This document shows positions 1-13,969 of a stretch of DNA of 64,000 nucleotides, in pieces. Below the pieces are notes generated by a model, which had not been told where the DNA came from, made no database searches, and saw nothing but the letters and a program-made list of their open reading frames with translations. Where the stretch lies: contig NC_092577.1 in assembly GCF_037975245.1 (NCBI RefSeq), positions 12,733,013-12,797,012 of the forward strand. Direction: 5' to 3'. Position 1 is the first letter of the stretch. Each line of letters begins with the position of its first letter. Position numbers and translations under genes: made by a program. This stretch comes from Apostichopus japonicus. Its lineage: Eukaryota; Echinodermata; Holothuroidea; Aspidochirotida; Stichopodidae.

Positions 1-60
1 CATTTCATTAGCAAAACTTTTCTGTTCAGTGTATACAATCTTTAAACGCAAGTGAAGAAT

Positions 61-412
61 TATCAAATAAGGAAGGCCTTTATCGGCCATGGATTTATCA
101 AATATGAAGGAAGGCCTTTATCAGCCATAATATTATCAACTAAGAAGGACGGCCTTTATCAGCGATGATATTATCAAATATGGAGGAAGGCCTTTATCAG
201 CCATGATATTATCAAATATGGAGGAAGGCCTTTATCAGCCATGATATTATCAACTAAGAAGGACGGCCTTTATCAGCCATGGAATTAACAAACATGAAGG
301 AAGGACTTTATCAGCCATGGAATTAACAAACATGAAGGAAGGCCTTTATCAGCCATGGAATTATCAAATATGAAGGAAGACCTTTATCAGCCATGATATT
401 GACAAATATGTC
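61..412. repeat. Tandem repeat, about 38-bp unit, ~9 copies
   Basis: Imperfect direct repeats built around GGCCTTTATCAGCCATG with an AT-rich spacer, recurring roughly every 38 bases. The array stops about 25 bases before the likely 3' splice site of the plus-strand exon at 435, so it sits at the 3' end of an intron whose start is outside the window. Confidence 0.9.
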
Positions 413-434
413 AAATAACTGTTGCTTATTGCAG

Positions 435-795
435 TCACTCCTTATCTTTTGATACAGAAGCGTTAGTATATGATTTCATTAATCCAACTCAGGTAGGCGA
501 ATACCCGCGTGTAGACTCCTGGATGATTTTGTTCCGCACAGCCAATGCCCCAGCTCACTATGCCTATGACTTCAAAGGCACCGAGTTCATTCTCCACCAC
601 GACTGGACCACCGCTATCACCCTGACGATAGAAGGAAATGTTAGATTATATGTTGATGGAAGCACTTATATCAAAGTAGGTTCAGACACTTGTCAGGATT
701 TCTCGGGGGCTTGTTTCTTCTCTACTCAACTTGGAAGTATAAGCTATTGCCAACGTTCTGGTCAAGCTGTTTCATATAGGGTCGAAGGAACATAG
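435..795 (+). CDS. Terminal exon of an unrecognised plus-strand gene (partial)
   Basis: An open frame runs through a plausible 3' splice site (TTATTGCAG ending at 434) to a stop at 793-795, giving about 120 residues. The product is rich in aromatic and beta-prone residues (for example [17 protein letters not shown] and [16 protein letters not shown]) and has three cysteines spaced like an extracellular fold near the end (DTCQDF, GACFF, SYCQR). There is no transmembrane segment. I do not recognise the family. Upstream exons would lie left of the window. It lies on the opposite strand from the protease gene and falls inside what should be that gene's last intron, so it is either a nested or overlapping gene or a displaced fragment. 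The composition looks coding, but a short exon of this kind could be a chance frame. Confidence 0.45.
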
Positions 796-1215
796 GAATA
801 GGGGAGTAGAAGAAGCAAACTTATAAGTATGTTGGAAAGGCAAACTGACATACTTAGACTGATTAAATATGCTATTGGTGAATGATGGCATTTGGCTTAC
901 AGAAAAGTTTATTGTAATCTTGGACCTCTTCTTTAAACATACCAAACCAAACAAACCTGACCAAGTGCATGGTAACAACGTGAAGTTTTTATTTTATTTA
1001 GATCTTGATATGTAGTATATATTGACTCAAGAAAGGTTGTAGCCATAAGATAACACAAATGATAAAATTTGAGTAATCAGCATAGTAGATTGCATGTTGA
1101 ATTGCTTTGTACAAATCAACGAGTACAACTTCGAGGACAGCTTAGTATCTAAGCTAAGATGCTAGTGTGAGGATAGACTCACCGTATAGTAACGACGATA
1201 ACATATAAATCTTAC

Positions 1216-4200
1216 CTGACAGGAATCTTTGCCACCTTCTGGTAATCCTGCGCAGAACATACAACATTCTATGACATAGCCTTCATACCATCCAGGTTGA
1301 TTACAAGTAGCCGTACTGATTATTGGCACACTGATCTCCTGTAATATTTCATCTTTGGTAGATACTGCAAGGAATTGAAAGAAGAAGATCGTCACATCAT
1401 TTTACAAATATTTTTGTGTTATTGTGCCATCATAATTAAATCCCCAACACGCAAAAAAAAACAAAAACAACAACAAACATGCAGGACGGAAACCTATTAA
1501 CTAGCATATTGCAGTCTGCGATAAGATATTAAGTTGGTCTATATGACAAGATAGGCCGACAGAGATGGGTCATAAAGCACTATTAAAAGGTTTACCGAAA
1601 GCAATTATTATTGTTATTATCCTCTTCTCTCTCACTGTAAATTAGAAGGAGGCTTTTACACAAACAAATCATCATGCCAAAGTTATACGAAAACTATCAA
1701 AGTACCTTTTTGTTCTCCCCATCCTGTTATCCAGACAGACGTCCCTGCTGGCCAATCTTGAGAAGGCAGACACGCGGGCCGTATATAATCGTTGAATTCA
1801 ACATCACTCGATAATCTCAACAAAGCGATATCATTGTTTCTGGTAATTAAGCTGTTATAGTAAGGATGCACTATAACTTCGGAGACGTTGATACTTTGTT
1901 GGGTATCATCCAAATCATTTACCCGGTGATTTCCGAGGACTACTTTGTATTCTGCTTCGTTTCGATCATATTTGCTGAGAAACACAGACAAGCAGACATG
2001 CTTACATTTTCAAAATATAAACATTGCAAACACAACATGCGTCATTAGAAAATGCAATACCATGAACGTACCACTGCGACAATCAAGTACCAATGGTAAA
2101 CTAATTAAATAATCCCAAATTGATACTTTCACCAACTACAGCCAAAAGTGAGATATTTCTTTAAGTTTAAGAGTATCATGAAATGTTCAATCTCAGTTAT
2201 AAGTCTCTATAGGTTTTTTTTCAGTTTGATTATTTCCACGTTTAAATTCTATTTAATGTAAACATACCATGTGATGGCGATTTGGGCCTCTTAAAAAACT
2301 AAAACAATTGTTGCATAGGTGTTAGCATTTATCATAGTTTGATATACCTAGTGTCAATTCTATTTAATGTAAACATACCATGTGATGGCGATTTGGGCCT
2401 CTTAAAAAACTAAAACAATTGTTGCATAGGTGTTAGCATTTATCATAGTTTGATATACCTAGTGTAAATTCTATTTAATGTAAACATACCATGTGATGGC
2501 GATTTGGGCCTCTTCAAAAACTAAAAAAATTGTTGCATAGGTGTTAGCATTTATCATAGTTTCATATACCTAGTTTGATTTTTTCAAGTTACTGCAGTAA
2601 GGGGAGGATGCTATCTAAACAATATTCAAAAGTTGCTACTTATTTGAATGATTTACTTACTTAAAGCAATGTGCTGCACTGAGCACCCATCGTTTATTCA
2701 GAAGAGTCCCACCGCATAAATGGCCTTCAAAGTTATCGAGAGCACTATTTTGACGAATGCTTACTTGCCAGGGCCATTCACCAGGTTGAGCTGCTACACC
2801 ACCAACGATACGAGCAAAGGATAGCGGTCTTACACCACATCCTGTGTGCACAAGAAAACAAACGTATTATGAAGATAGGTCCGCGTGATTTTAAGAGTAT
2901 AAATACAATACATGTTCGGCTGAGAGTCCTGTAATTGTGAACAGGCCGAACTGTTCCTTGGTTTATTATGTCACAATTCCAGTACTACAATAATCCAGTT
3001 GCAACCACTTTTGACAATCTTAACCATCCATCATGTGGTACACTGTGAGGTATGGCCACCACCTATAAGTTATGTTTGTGCTGCAAATGCAAATGCAACA
3101 GTATTCAGTGTCAGTGTTGGATGTTAGAATATTTATAACAGGAGGAAGTAGTACCCAAACAGCTGTTTTCATCTTCGTTTCCTGGACACTGCTGTAGTCC
3201 ATCGCAAACTGAACTAGCTGGAATGCAGGTACTGTCTGCGCATTGGAATTGAGAGCTGTAGCAGGAACGTCCTGAATGACAAGACAATAATAGCTCAACT
3301 TTACCGGTTATTCATACAAAGCAGAAAACTATACGTGTAGAAAATATTGGATCGTTATGGTTATTCATTATATAGTGCTACTTTTATCTGATAAATCACT
3401 TACCTGAACAGGTGAGCGCGTCTTCATCTAAGCCATTTCCGCAGTTCGTTGTCTGATCACAAACAGATGATTCTGGTACACAGGCACCATTTTGACAGTT
3501 GAATGATTGGTCGCAATCAAGATCTGTTACAAAATTAAATGTTGCAGGATTACTTGATTGTAAACATTGTTTAATGTAATTTCTTACGTAAAGCGTGTCA
3601 CAAAAGTTATTTCAGCATAATAAATAAACTATTCATACTTAGTTCGTTACATTGAAGAGTTTGACCACTTCATCCTTGTAATGAGAAGATTTTTCATTTG
3701 CAATTTATCTACGATAAATTAAACATGGCAACCACTAACCGGACTGAGAGATGAGGACTGGTGTTACGGAACAATGAAAACCTGCAGAAGCAAACGATTT
3801 GTCAGTTTCAAAGAGAAGCCAGACAAAATTCCCCGATGATACCACTTGTACTTCTGCTGTTGGTCCTCCTGACCACGAGAGCAGAACGTGTTCTCCAATT
3901 ATGTTTCCATCACCTACTTTAATGAAATCAAAACCCTTTTCCGTGTTTATGAATTCAAAGGCAACAAGAAGCTGAAATCCTTGATACGTAACGAAAACCA
4001 TCTCATCCCGGTGGTCATTTGGGTAATCAAATGGATAAAATAATGACGTCACTGGTGTTTCTGTATCAATAAAGACAATAGTTTCTGCAAAGAAGAAATG
4101 AAGACCATTGTGCACTGATTCAAATCAAAATTATGCAAATAAAGTGAACTGAAGAAATATAATGTTCGTTAAACAATATTTTAACATAACTGAAGCCACT

Positions 4201-4489
4201 AAATAGTTACTTTAGTTTCGGTGTACCGTTCTTTTATATCTTGACCACTTGGCATAATAAAATAGCAAAATAACAAAACAAAATAAATGTCGCAAAGGTT
4301 CATCACCATCTCCAACATAGACAAATTCATATTCACGCTCAACTTTTATGAAGTAAAAACTCATCAAGAGTGTTAAGTTTTCAGAAGTTGAGAAAATTAT
4401 CTTTATTCGATGGTTATTCGGATAGAAGGATGGATAACTGGGGGAGGTAAGATTGTCAGACTTCGTGACAAAGATTTCATCTATGGCAC
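1216..4489 (-). CDS. CUB-LDLa-LDLa-trypsin serine protease (matriptase-like), partial
   Basis: Minus-strand exons that join in phase: 4489-4307, 4084-3740, 3523-3404, 3271-3155, 2841-2661, 1974-1706, 1364-1216. In order they encode the first half of a CUB domain (to VGDG), a full CUB domain, two LDL-receptor class A repeats with the Cys and acidic pattern ([30 protein letters not shown]), then a trypsin domain. The domain has the activation site ARIVGG preceded by a linker cysteine (CGVRP), the catalytic His in LSAAHCF and the catalytic Asp in NNDIALLRL. The last exon in the window ends at GGKDSCQ, just before the expected GDSGGP, so the catalytic Ser exon is off the left edge or lost. The CUB/LDLa/trypsin order resembles matriptase and related secreted or membrane-bound proteases; an orthologue cannot be assigned. 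The N-terminal exons (signal or anchor) were not found. The truncated first CUB is odd and its donor at 4306 (GTGATG) is weak. Confidence 0.85.
2245..2577. repeat. Three tandem copies of a 111-bp unit
   Basis: Near-identical direct repeats starting at about 2245, 2356 and 2467, containing ATTTAATGTAAACATACCAT and GATGGCGATTTGGGCCTC. They lie in the protease intron between the exons at 1706-1974 and 2661-2841. A single partial copy of the same unit occurs at 10458-10512, so this is a dispersed element that has been tandemly amplified here. Confidence 0.9.
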
Positions 4490-4499
4490 CTGTAAAACA

Positions 4500-6800
<2,301 letters not shown>

Positions 6801-6811
6801 TCAGGTACACC

Positions 6812-7833
6812 CATTGGCGGATCCAAGGGGGGGGGGCCAATGGGGGGCCATGGCCCCCCAAAGGTGAGCCAAAAAGTGTTTCCGAACATTCGCTAAATCA
6901 TATGATTGGAAATTAAAAAAATCGAGAGGAATAGCAGTGGTAGACTAGTCTAAACCTTTTCGTTTTCTGGTTTAAAATTAAATGCAGAGCTCCCAACTGA
7001 CCCTCAATTCGCGGGAATTAGACCCGCATTCTAACACCCAAACCCGCTGACCCGCACAAGCGTCCGAAAAAAAACGCATTGTAATTGTCAAGTATACATA
7101 AAAAAATTGCATCAAATTTTGACTTACCAACCATCATTTCTTTAGCATTTAGCATAATAGAGTGTAAAACTTCCTTTACAGCATCATTTGAACCTCAAAT
7201 TAGCCTATATTTCTTTTCATTGCGGCGAGCAGCGAACATTTTCATGCCACGGGAAAAAATGAATTATCACCTACTATTCAATTTATTGATGTTACACACT
7301 CAAAAACATGCATATTTCTCAGGAAATTTTGGGTGACAAAAGCCTTTCTAAGTGCCACCATTTTACATGTAGCAATCACCAGGATTCCAAAAAAATCAAA
7401 AGGGGATGGGGACACCCCCTCCCCTTATACCCCTCCCCCAGGACGGAGATTCGTGGCATGGACCAGCATTTGCCTTCTCAAGAGTTTGGAGCTATGTAAA
7501 TGTATGAGCATGAGGATTTACAGTTTAACACCATTTTGCAGTTACAGGCTGGTTGTAAGAAATTTATAACCTATGAGAAATAAAAAATTTTGAGAAAGAT
7601 GATCCCAACTTTGTTTTATAATTATTTTAGAAAATTACACCTGGGAAACATTTTTTTAGAAGTAAATTAACATCACCATTGTACACTTTTGTCGCACCAA
7701 ATTGCATCTGAGGGCATTCAGCAATAACAATTTTCCAAAGGGGAGGGGGGCACCCCCTCCCCTTTGACCCCTCCCCATATCACTCTAATGACACTTTGGC
7801 CCCTCCCAAACAAAGGCCCTGGATCCGCCAGTG
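6812..7833. mobile_element. Non-autonomous hAT-type DNA transposon
   Basis: The left end CATTGGCGGATCC and the right end GGATCCGCCAGTG are inverted repeats of the CA-TGGCGGAT type seen at hAT termini. Both ends are flanked by the same 8 bases, GGTACACC (6804-6811 and 7834-7841), a perfect target-site duplication of the length hAT transposases make. The interior (about 1 kb) has G/C homopolymer runs near both ends and no transposase reading frame. Confidence 0.88.
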
Positions 7834-8462
7834 GGTACACCCTCTTTAGTCAAGCACTCTATATTGAATGGTTCATTTATAATTAAAGGAAAGATGAGCT
7901 TATAAATGAACCATTCAGGGCATTTTCATTTTACCATGGGTTAATGCGTGTATACCTTTTTGCGCGGTCCTTTATACTTTGCTCTAGTTTGACCAGGGGA
8001 GGCGGAACCGGGAGCACGTGCCCCAGGTTTTTATACATGGTCCCTTTTCAAGTAAAAAGTGCCCGGTTGGTCCAAAGAACCGTTTTGCTATTTGTGTAAG
8101 TTAACAGTTCTGCCTATCATTTCTAATCTTTTAATACTACAAAAGCAAGAAAATAATGAGCACGTGGAAATATTTTACTTCATTACTCAAATTTGTTGGC
8201 AACTTCTGTTGATATCTCGCATGAGATTTACACTTACGGACTTCAATCAATCGTATAGGACCCGGTGTTGCTCTTTTCTCAACCTTGTGCTGACGGCCCG
8301 TCATCATTACATCTGTTCATGTACACCAGACATTACGCTATATTTTTATGTCACCAGCATTGGCCTCAAATTTAAGAATGCTAAAATTTACAAAGCAAGT
8401 TCCTGATAATTCTACATCCAGATTACTTACACAATACGAGGAGTGTTATGTTAGACAAATAT

Positions 8463-8655
8463 GTTTCAGTGAGGAATAATACTTTGTGGGTGGTAGTAAA
8501 ATGTTTGTTTAAGTTGTACCTTGGGTGACCATTATTTACCTTTCTAGCATAGTTGCATTTCAGTGAGGAATAATACTTTGTGGGTGGTATTAAAATCTAT
8601 GTTTAATTGTAGATATGGATGACTTTCTAGCATATTTCGTGCAAAAACTGATGAC
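8463..8655. repeat. Direct repeat with ~96-bp offset
   Basis: TTTCAGTGAGGAATAATACT and the following bases occur at 8463 and again at 8559, with further similarity around CTTTCTAGCATA, giving two diverged tandem copies. Confidence 0.75.
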
Positions 8656-8737
8656 TTTTAGGTGCTTCTCTGCATAGTCTTCATAAGCATTACTTATACT
8701 ATATATATCGTCAAAAAACAATACCATATAACATGCC

Positions 8738-8800
8738 ATAGCACCATTCGTCATCTTCTCCATAATTAAAGTATCCGTAGCCATCACAAACAAAGAAGTC
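8738..8800 (-). pseudogene. Decayed LDLa-like fragment
   Basis: The minus strand reads VCDGYGYFNYGEDDEWC, which keeps the CDG...GEDDEWC frame of the C-terminal half of an LDL-receptor class A repeat but has lost an internal cysteine. A stop follows shortly after. It looks like an old copy of an LDLa exon of the neighbouring protease gene. The match is short, so a chance resemblance is possible. Confidence 0.35.
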
Positions 8801-9483
8801 AAGACACAATCATGTTAAAAGAGACATTTATTTAAGTCTGGTTCGTTTGGAACTAATCTCAATTAATATTTATTCCAATAATTTAGAATTTAACATTCCT
8901 GTTTGTTTCCCTCAGTATGTTTTGTTCGTTTGTGTATATGTTATTTGATTTAGCAAACAGTTTTAGATACAATTACCTATTTTAGCATCTTGCATTTATA
9001 TAATTCAATCCATTCAACGTTTAAGGCCCGACAAATACCTATAATTCTATTCATGTTCAACAGGCAATACAGAATACCTTTGTTGTTTTCAATGCTTCTC
9101 TACAGCCATGTAAGTCATGTGAACGTGTTACATCAGAGTTGCTTCCGTAAACATATGTGACAGATTACTTTGTTTAGGAATTATCTCATACATAGTTGTG
9201 TATTTGTTATCTTAATAATGTTTTATTTCCCTCGAAAGTACAACATTTAGTTTAGATTGTTTTTCTTTAGTTAAAATCTCTCGTTTAATTTGTGCTTGTT
9301 GTGCATGCGTGAGAGGCCAACTTTAAATTATGCTATCTGGATCACAATATTGCGCAGGAAGTAGGTAGTCACTTATGCGTGAATGCTCCATTTTATGACA
9401 AAGCCATTGCCAAATGAAACTAACCAGTTTGTACTGTTTACAGTACAGACTGGATAAAAATCAATGCAAAACGAAAAGAGCTT

Positions 9484-9607
9484 AACATATTTGGCAGTTC
9501 TCTCCATCCTCGTCTTCATTTTCGCTGCAATCTTGAATATCATCACAAAGCCAGGATTCGGGTATACATGAGCCATCATCACACTCAAACTGTGACGAGG
9601 AATACGT
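9484..9607 (-). pseudogene. LDL-receptor class A exon copy, probably broken
   Basis: The minus strand encodes [20 protein letters not shown] followed by [16 protein letters not shown], a clear LDLa repeat with the calcium-binding acidic cluster. Aligned with the LDLa exon at 3155-3271, the first cysteine codon is replaced (TGC to ACG), no good donor follows the last cysteine, and a stop comes three codons later. The upstream side runs directly into TA-rich microsatellite. It may be a decayed duplicate or a diverged exon of a longer LDLa series. Confidence 0.6.
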
Positions 9608-9639
9608 ACCTCAAATATATATATATATATATTTATATT

Positions 9640-9897
<258 letters not shown>

Positions 9898-9899
9898 TT

Positions 9900-11150
9900 T
9901 TCCCCTCCTTCAAGCAGTGTTAATGAAATAGCAGGTAAAAGACAAGTAAACCTAAGTCAACATACAAAGAATATTGTGTTTTGCACTTACGAAGTATCTT
10001 GTGCTCTTTGGTCCTCTTGAAGACTCTTAAAACATTTGAACAAAGTTAACTCAAGTGAAATGTCAATATATAAAATATTTATATGTTTTGTCACATGATT
10101 TGAATTTTGTTTTGTCGTATGAATACATAAGCTATAGTTTATTTCATGCTTTGTTGAAAGATGGCAAGTGGTACCAAGTTACAGGCAGACTGACGATAAG
10201 TCAACTAATATTTTGTATTTTCAGAGTAAGATATTTTCTTCCTATGCCATCCTTACAATTTCTTTTTTTTTTACATATCAAGTTCTACTTATTTCATTGC
10301 AAATTGCATTACATTGTGCCTAATATTGAATTTAAATTCATCCTTCATGTTGAGATTTGCATCTTTTATGAGACTGATATAGAATACAAAGCGGGCGCAT
10401 TAATTACTTAGATTTGAAAGAGGCTTTCTCTGCGTACGAGAATATTTTGGATATCACTATTTAATGTAAACATACCATGTGATGGTGATTTGGGCCTCTT
10501 AAAAAACTAATGTCACCCGAATAAAGAAGAGAAAATCAAACCTATTCGTTACCTTTTTTCGTTGTTGAAATTCAGCACCGCGATGAAATAATCTTACCAA
10601 AGTTTAGTAGTATAAGAGAACGTCGGATGTTTTTGAGGGGATGGGGGGAATTGGGGGAATTAAAATGACATGACGCGTGGATCTTTAGTGTAGCTTGTAC
10701 GTTTACACAACAACTGAGCACAATACACGCACAATAATCAAACTCCAAGCACACATAGCGCACTAGGGGAGGCGGGGGCAGGGAAGGAAAGGGGGGGGGA
10801 ACTCATCATCAGGAAAACTTAAAAGTTCAGGCCGGAGATTTCCCCAAATTTCCAAAGTATTTATTATCAAAACCTTGTCCTTTAGAACTAATTATAGATC
10901 TAATTTATGGTCTAAATATACCTCAGAATGCACCATTTGACCACTCTAAATTTTTAAAAGAAATTCTGACGGAGAACCTTCAAATAAACATATTTACTAC
11001 CTATACGTTTGCATTCAACGACCCCACAGAAACACTGTAAAATGTTTGTTCCGTCCACAGGTCGTCCATGAAGGTTCGTGCCCCTCGCCCCTCTATGTAT
11101 TCTAAATCAGTCGGATGAATTTAGATAATTACCATCCCGACCCCACCCCA
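9900..11150. other. Non-coding stretch
   Basis: AT-rich sequence with no convincing exon. It holds a partial copy (10458-10512) of the 111-bp unit found at 2245-2577 and scattered G runs around 10640 and 10790. Confidence 0.6.
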
Positions 11151-11153
11151 ACC

Positions 11154-13136
11154 CAGTGGCGGAGAAACAGGGGGGGTTGGGGGTTTAAACCCCCCCCCAC
11201 TTTTTGAAGAGGGGGGTTGGCCCACACAATCAACCCCCCCTAGTTTTTGCCAGTAATGTTCTATTATAGCCTATGTTATGTGCTCCAAATGGCATAATAA
11301 ATCAAATTATTAATTTGAAATTGTTAAAGTCATTTCAACCTTTTACCTGGTAGGCTACATCAACAATTAACGACCGAAAACCGAGTTAGAATTGACCCAC
11401 ACATTATTTCTAACCCCTTTCCCCCACCTTGCGCATTGGAACTTGTAGCTCATAGCGCTAACTTCACCCCACAACAGACATACACAAAATAACGTTTTGT
11501 TGCTGTTGAATAGCTTTGGAACTGTATACACTTGCCAACTTCAACGAGGTGAAGGAAGGAAAAGAAAAAGAAGAAAGAGAGAAAAGGAGAAAAGGATGGA
11601 GTAGAAAATACGGCAAGAAAACGGGAAGAGAAAGAGGAACAGTGACAAAATTATTCGAATTTTGTAAAGCAAACAGCAGATATCACATCATATCAGTGAG
11701 CATGAAAATGGCGTTCCACGATAAACAGCCTCCAAACCATGGGCGCAGATCCTGGTGAGGACAGCGGGACGCGTCCCCACCAACTTTTTCAGTAGTGGGG
11801 ACATGATATACCGTGGCCCCACCAATTTGTCTTGACCAATAGCTGCATTTCAAGTTCCCCTGTATTGAACTTTGGCGCAGTTTGATCCAGCATTGTGCAA
11901 ATGACATGCAGCAGTTCTCATTTTATTGTATTTTATCCACAGTTGTTAAATATAGGACGGAAATCGCATTTGCGGCAGTCTACATTTGTTTTCTGGGAGA
12001 GGACCCCAGACCCATCGTATATACATAAGTCTACTTGGATTATTTCTCCCTGATTTTCTTTCTGCAGACGCCCATGTATTTCTCCAAACTAAATTTCTAA
12101 GCCATGAGATCTAAAACTTAAGGAGGTTTAGGAGCATCATTAGGTCTGGGAAGTGTTATTTCCGGCGATCTGGGAGGTATATTTGCCCAAAAAAATCCCA
12201 CGCTACGCGCGAACCCATGGTCGCGCTCCGCTTAGATAGTGTCATAGAACAGACACGCGTCCCCACCATTATCCAAGACTGATCTGCGCCCATGCTCAAA
12301 ACTGTCGATGTGTGTAGTGTTCGGTTTCGGAAATATCTGGTATATTTTTATTTCCTTCAACGAAATTTTTTAGTCTGAAGCCGTCTGAATTTTCGAAACT
12401 TCCCTAACCAACATTCTTCATCATACTTCATCATACTCGTGCAATTTTCACCCATCTGTTAGGGTTTGAAGGAGGTTTTTCTATATCGGTTGTCCATAGA
12501 TGATATTTTTGTGCAACATTATGGGTATGTTTTGAAGTGAATTTATTCACGAGAATTGTGAATTTTCAAATTCTGAACAGTGGGGCTGACGGATATTGTG
12601 GGCCGCGATGAAGAATCACCTACAAAAGCAATGATCCACAGGATATGTGATGAAGTCGAACGTGATGTGTGACTGGTGACAATCTTCAAAAAGGTTAGAT
12701 GAGAAAAAAGTATTTGGAAAAAACTTGGTTCTCAGGCAAAAGTGTACATATGGTTGGTCAGTTTCAAGCCCGAGAAGTGCCATTTCCGGTGATCTGGGGG
12801 TACCAAAACCAGAAATTTGCTTGTACGCTGCGCGTCAACCAATGGTGGCGCTCCGCTTAGATAGTAATCAGAGCCGTATATACGGCTCTGATAGTAATAC
12901 GCGCCCCCCGGGTAAGAAATTCCTGCATACGCCCCTGGTTAAATGCAGCTTTTCAAGGCCTGGGCAGTGCCATTTACTGCAATCTGGGAGGCAATATTTG
13001 CCAAAAAATTCTTGTGCACTTCGCGCCAACTTATGGTGGCGCTCCACTTAGATAGTAAGCCAGCAGTTATGACTTTTTATTTCATCAATGGCCTGCAACC
13101 CCCCCCCCCCCTTCTGACAAGAAATCTCCGCCACTG
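11154..13136. mobile_element. hAT-type DNA transposon, non-autonomous, with a nested insertion
   Basis: The left terminus CAGTGGCGGAGAAAC and right terminus GAAATCTCCGCCACTG are inverted repeats. Both are flanked by CCCCAACC (11146-11153 and 13137-13144), a perfect 8-bp target duplication. The interior carries C/G homopolymer runs next to both ends and no transposase frame. It contains a second complete element at 11738-12294. Two diverged internal repeats (about 12765-12880 and 12950-13065), sharing GGTGGCGCTCC...CTTAGATAGTA, lie in its right part. Confidence 0.85.
11738..12294. mobile_element. Nested hAT-type MITE
   Basis: Inverted ends CATGGGCGCAGATC (left) and GATCTGCGCCCATG (right) are exact reverse complements. 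Flanks CTCCAAAC (11730-11737) and CTCAAAAC (12295-12302) differ at one base, consistent with an aged 8-bp target duplication. It lies inside the larger element, so it inserted later. Its interior (about 12150-12240) shares the 'CGCGCTCCGCTTAGATAGT' block with the two repeats in the host element, so the families are related. Confidence 0.82.
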
Positions 13137-13530
13137 CCCCAACCTCACCTCTGAAATGCACGTCACACTCCCAGCATCAGACATGCTGTTCCTTTGTTTA
13201 AATAATACCCGTACGGTAATCGCTTATACTTTGATAAGGGTATTGTGCTCTAACATGTGATGTCATTCACGGACAACACCAAACACTGTTTTTTCTTCCA
13301 TAATATTAAATATTGAAATGATTATATATACAGCATTGAGAATAATTCAGTTTTGTGACAGGATAATATAATTATATGATGGAATGGAGCGATCACATTA
13401 TCACAACTGATTAATAATTTCAGCTATAAAGAGGTCCTTCTTGCATCAATGAAGACAATAATAACTTGGTGGTTTGATGTCCATGTATGATATCTGAGAA
13501 TATTCTGCTAAACTTCTCGGCAACGGAGCG

Positions 13531-13960
13531 CGCACCGAGTAGAACAGAGCAGCACAGAGTATCACCGAGTAGAACAGCACAGAGTAGAACAGAGCAGCAC
13601 AGAGTAGCACCGAGTAGAACAGAGCAGCACAGAGTAGCACCGAGTAGAACAGAGCAGCACAGAGTAGAACAGAGCAGCACAGAGTAGCACCGAGTAGAAC
13701 AGAGCAGCACAGAGTAGCACCGAGTAGAACAGAGCAGCACAGAGTAGCACCGAGTAGAACAGAGCAGCACAGAGTAGCACCGAGTAGAACAGAGCAGCAC
13801 AGAGTAGCACCGAGTAGAACAGAGCAGCACAGAGTAGAACAGAGCAGCACAGAGTAGCACCGAGTAGAACAGAGCAGCACAGAGTAGCACCGAGTAGAAC
13901 AGAGCAGCACAGATTAGAAAAGGTTAGCGGCACAGAGCAGAACAGAGCAGAACTGCAGTG
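13531..13960. repeat. 30-bp minisatellite
   Basis: About 13 copies of a unit containing AGCACCGAGTAGAACAGAGC then AGCACAGAGT, itself made of two related 15-mers. Because the unit is a multiple of three, all frames stay open, producing long low-complexity Cys/Leu/Ser or Arg/Ser frames that are not genes. Confidence 0.96.
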
Positions 13961-13969
13961 CTGCAACTA

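Noticed and set aside
7990-8030. Possible left end of another hAT element (AGGGGAGGCGGAACCGGGAG)
   Set aside because: No matching right end or target duplication found in the next several kilobases.
13420-13966. Several 130-156-codon Cys/Leu/Ser frames
   Set aside because: All are translations of the 30-bp minisatellite, open in several frames on both strands.
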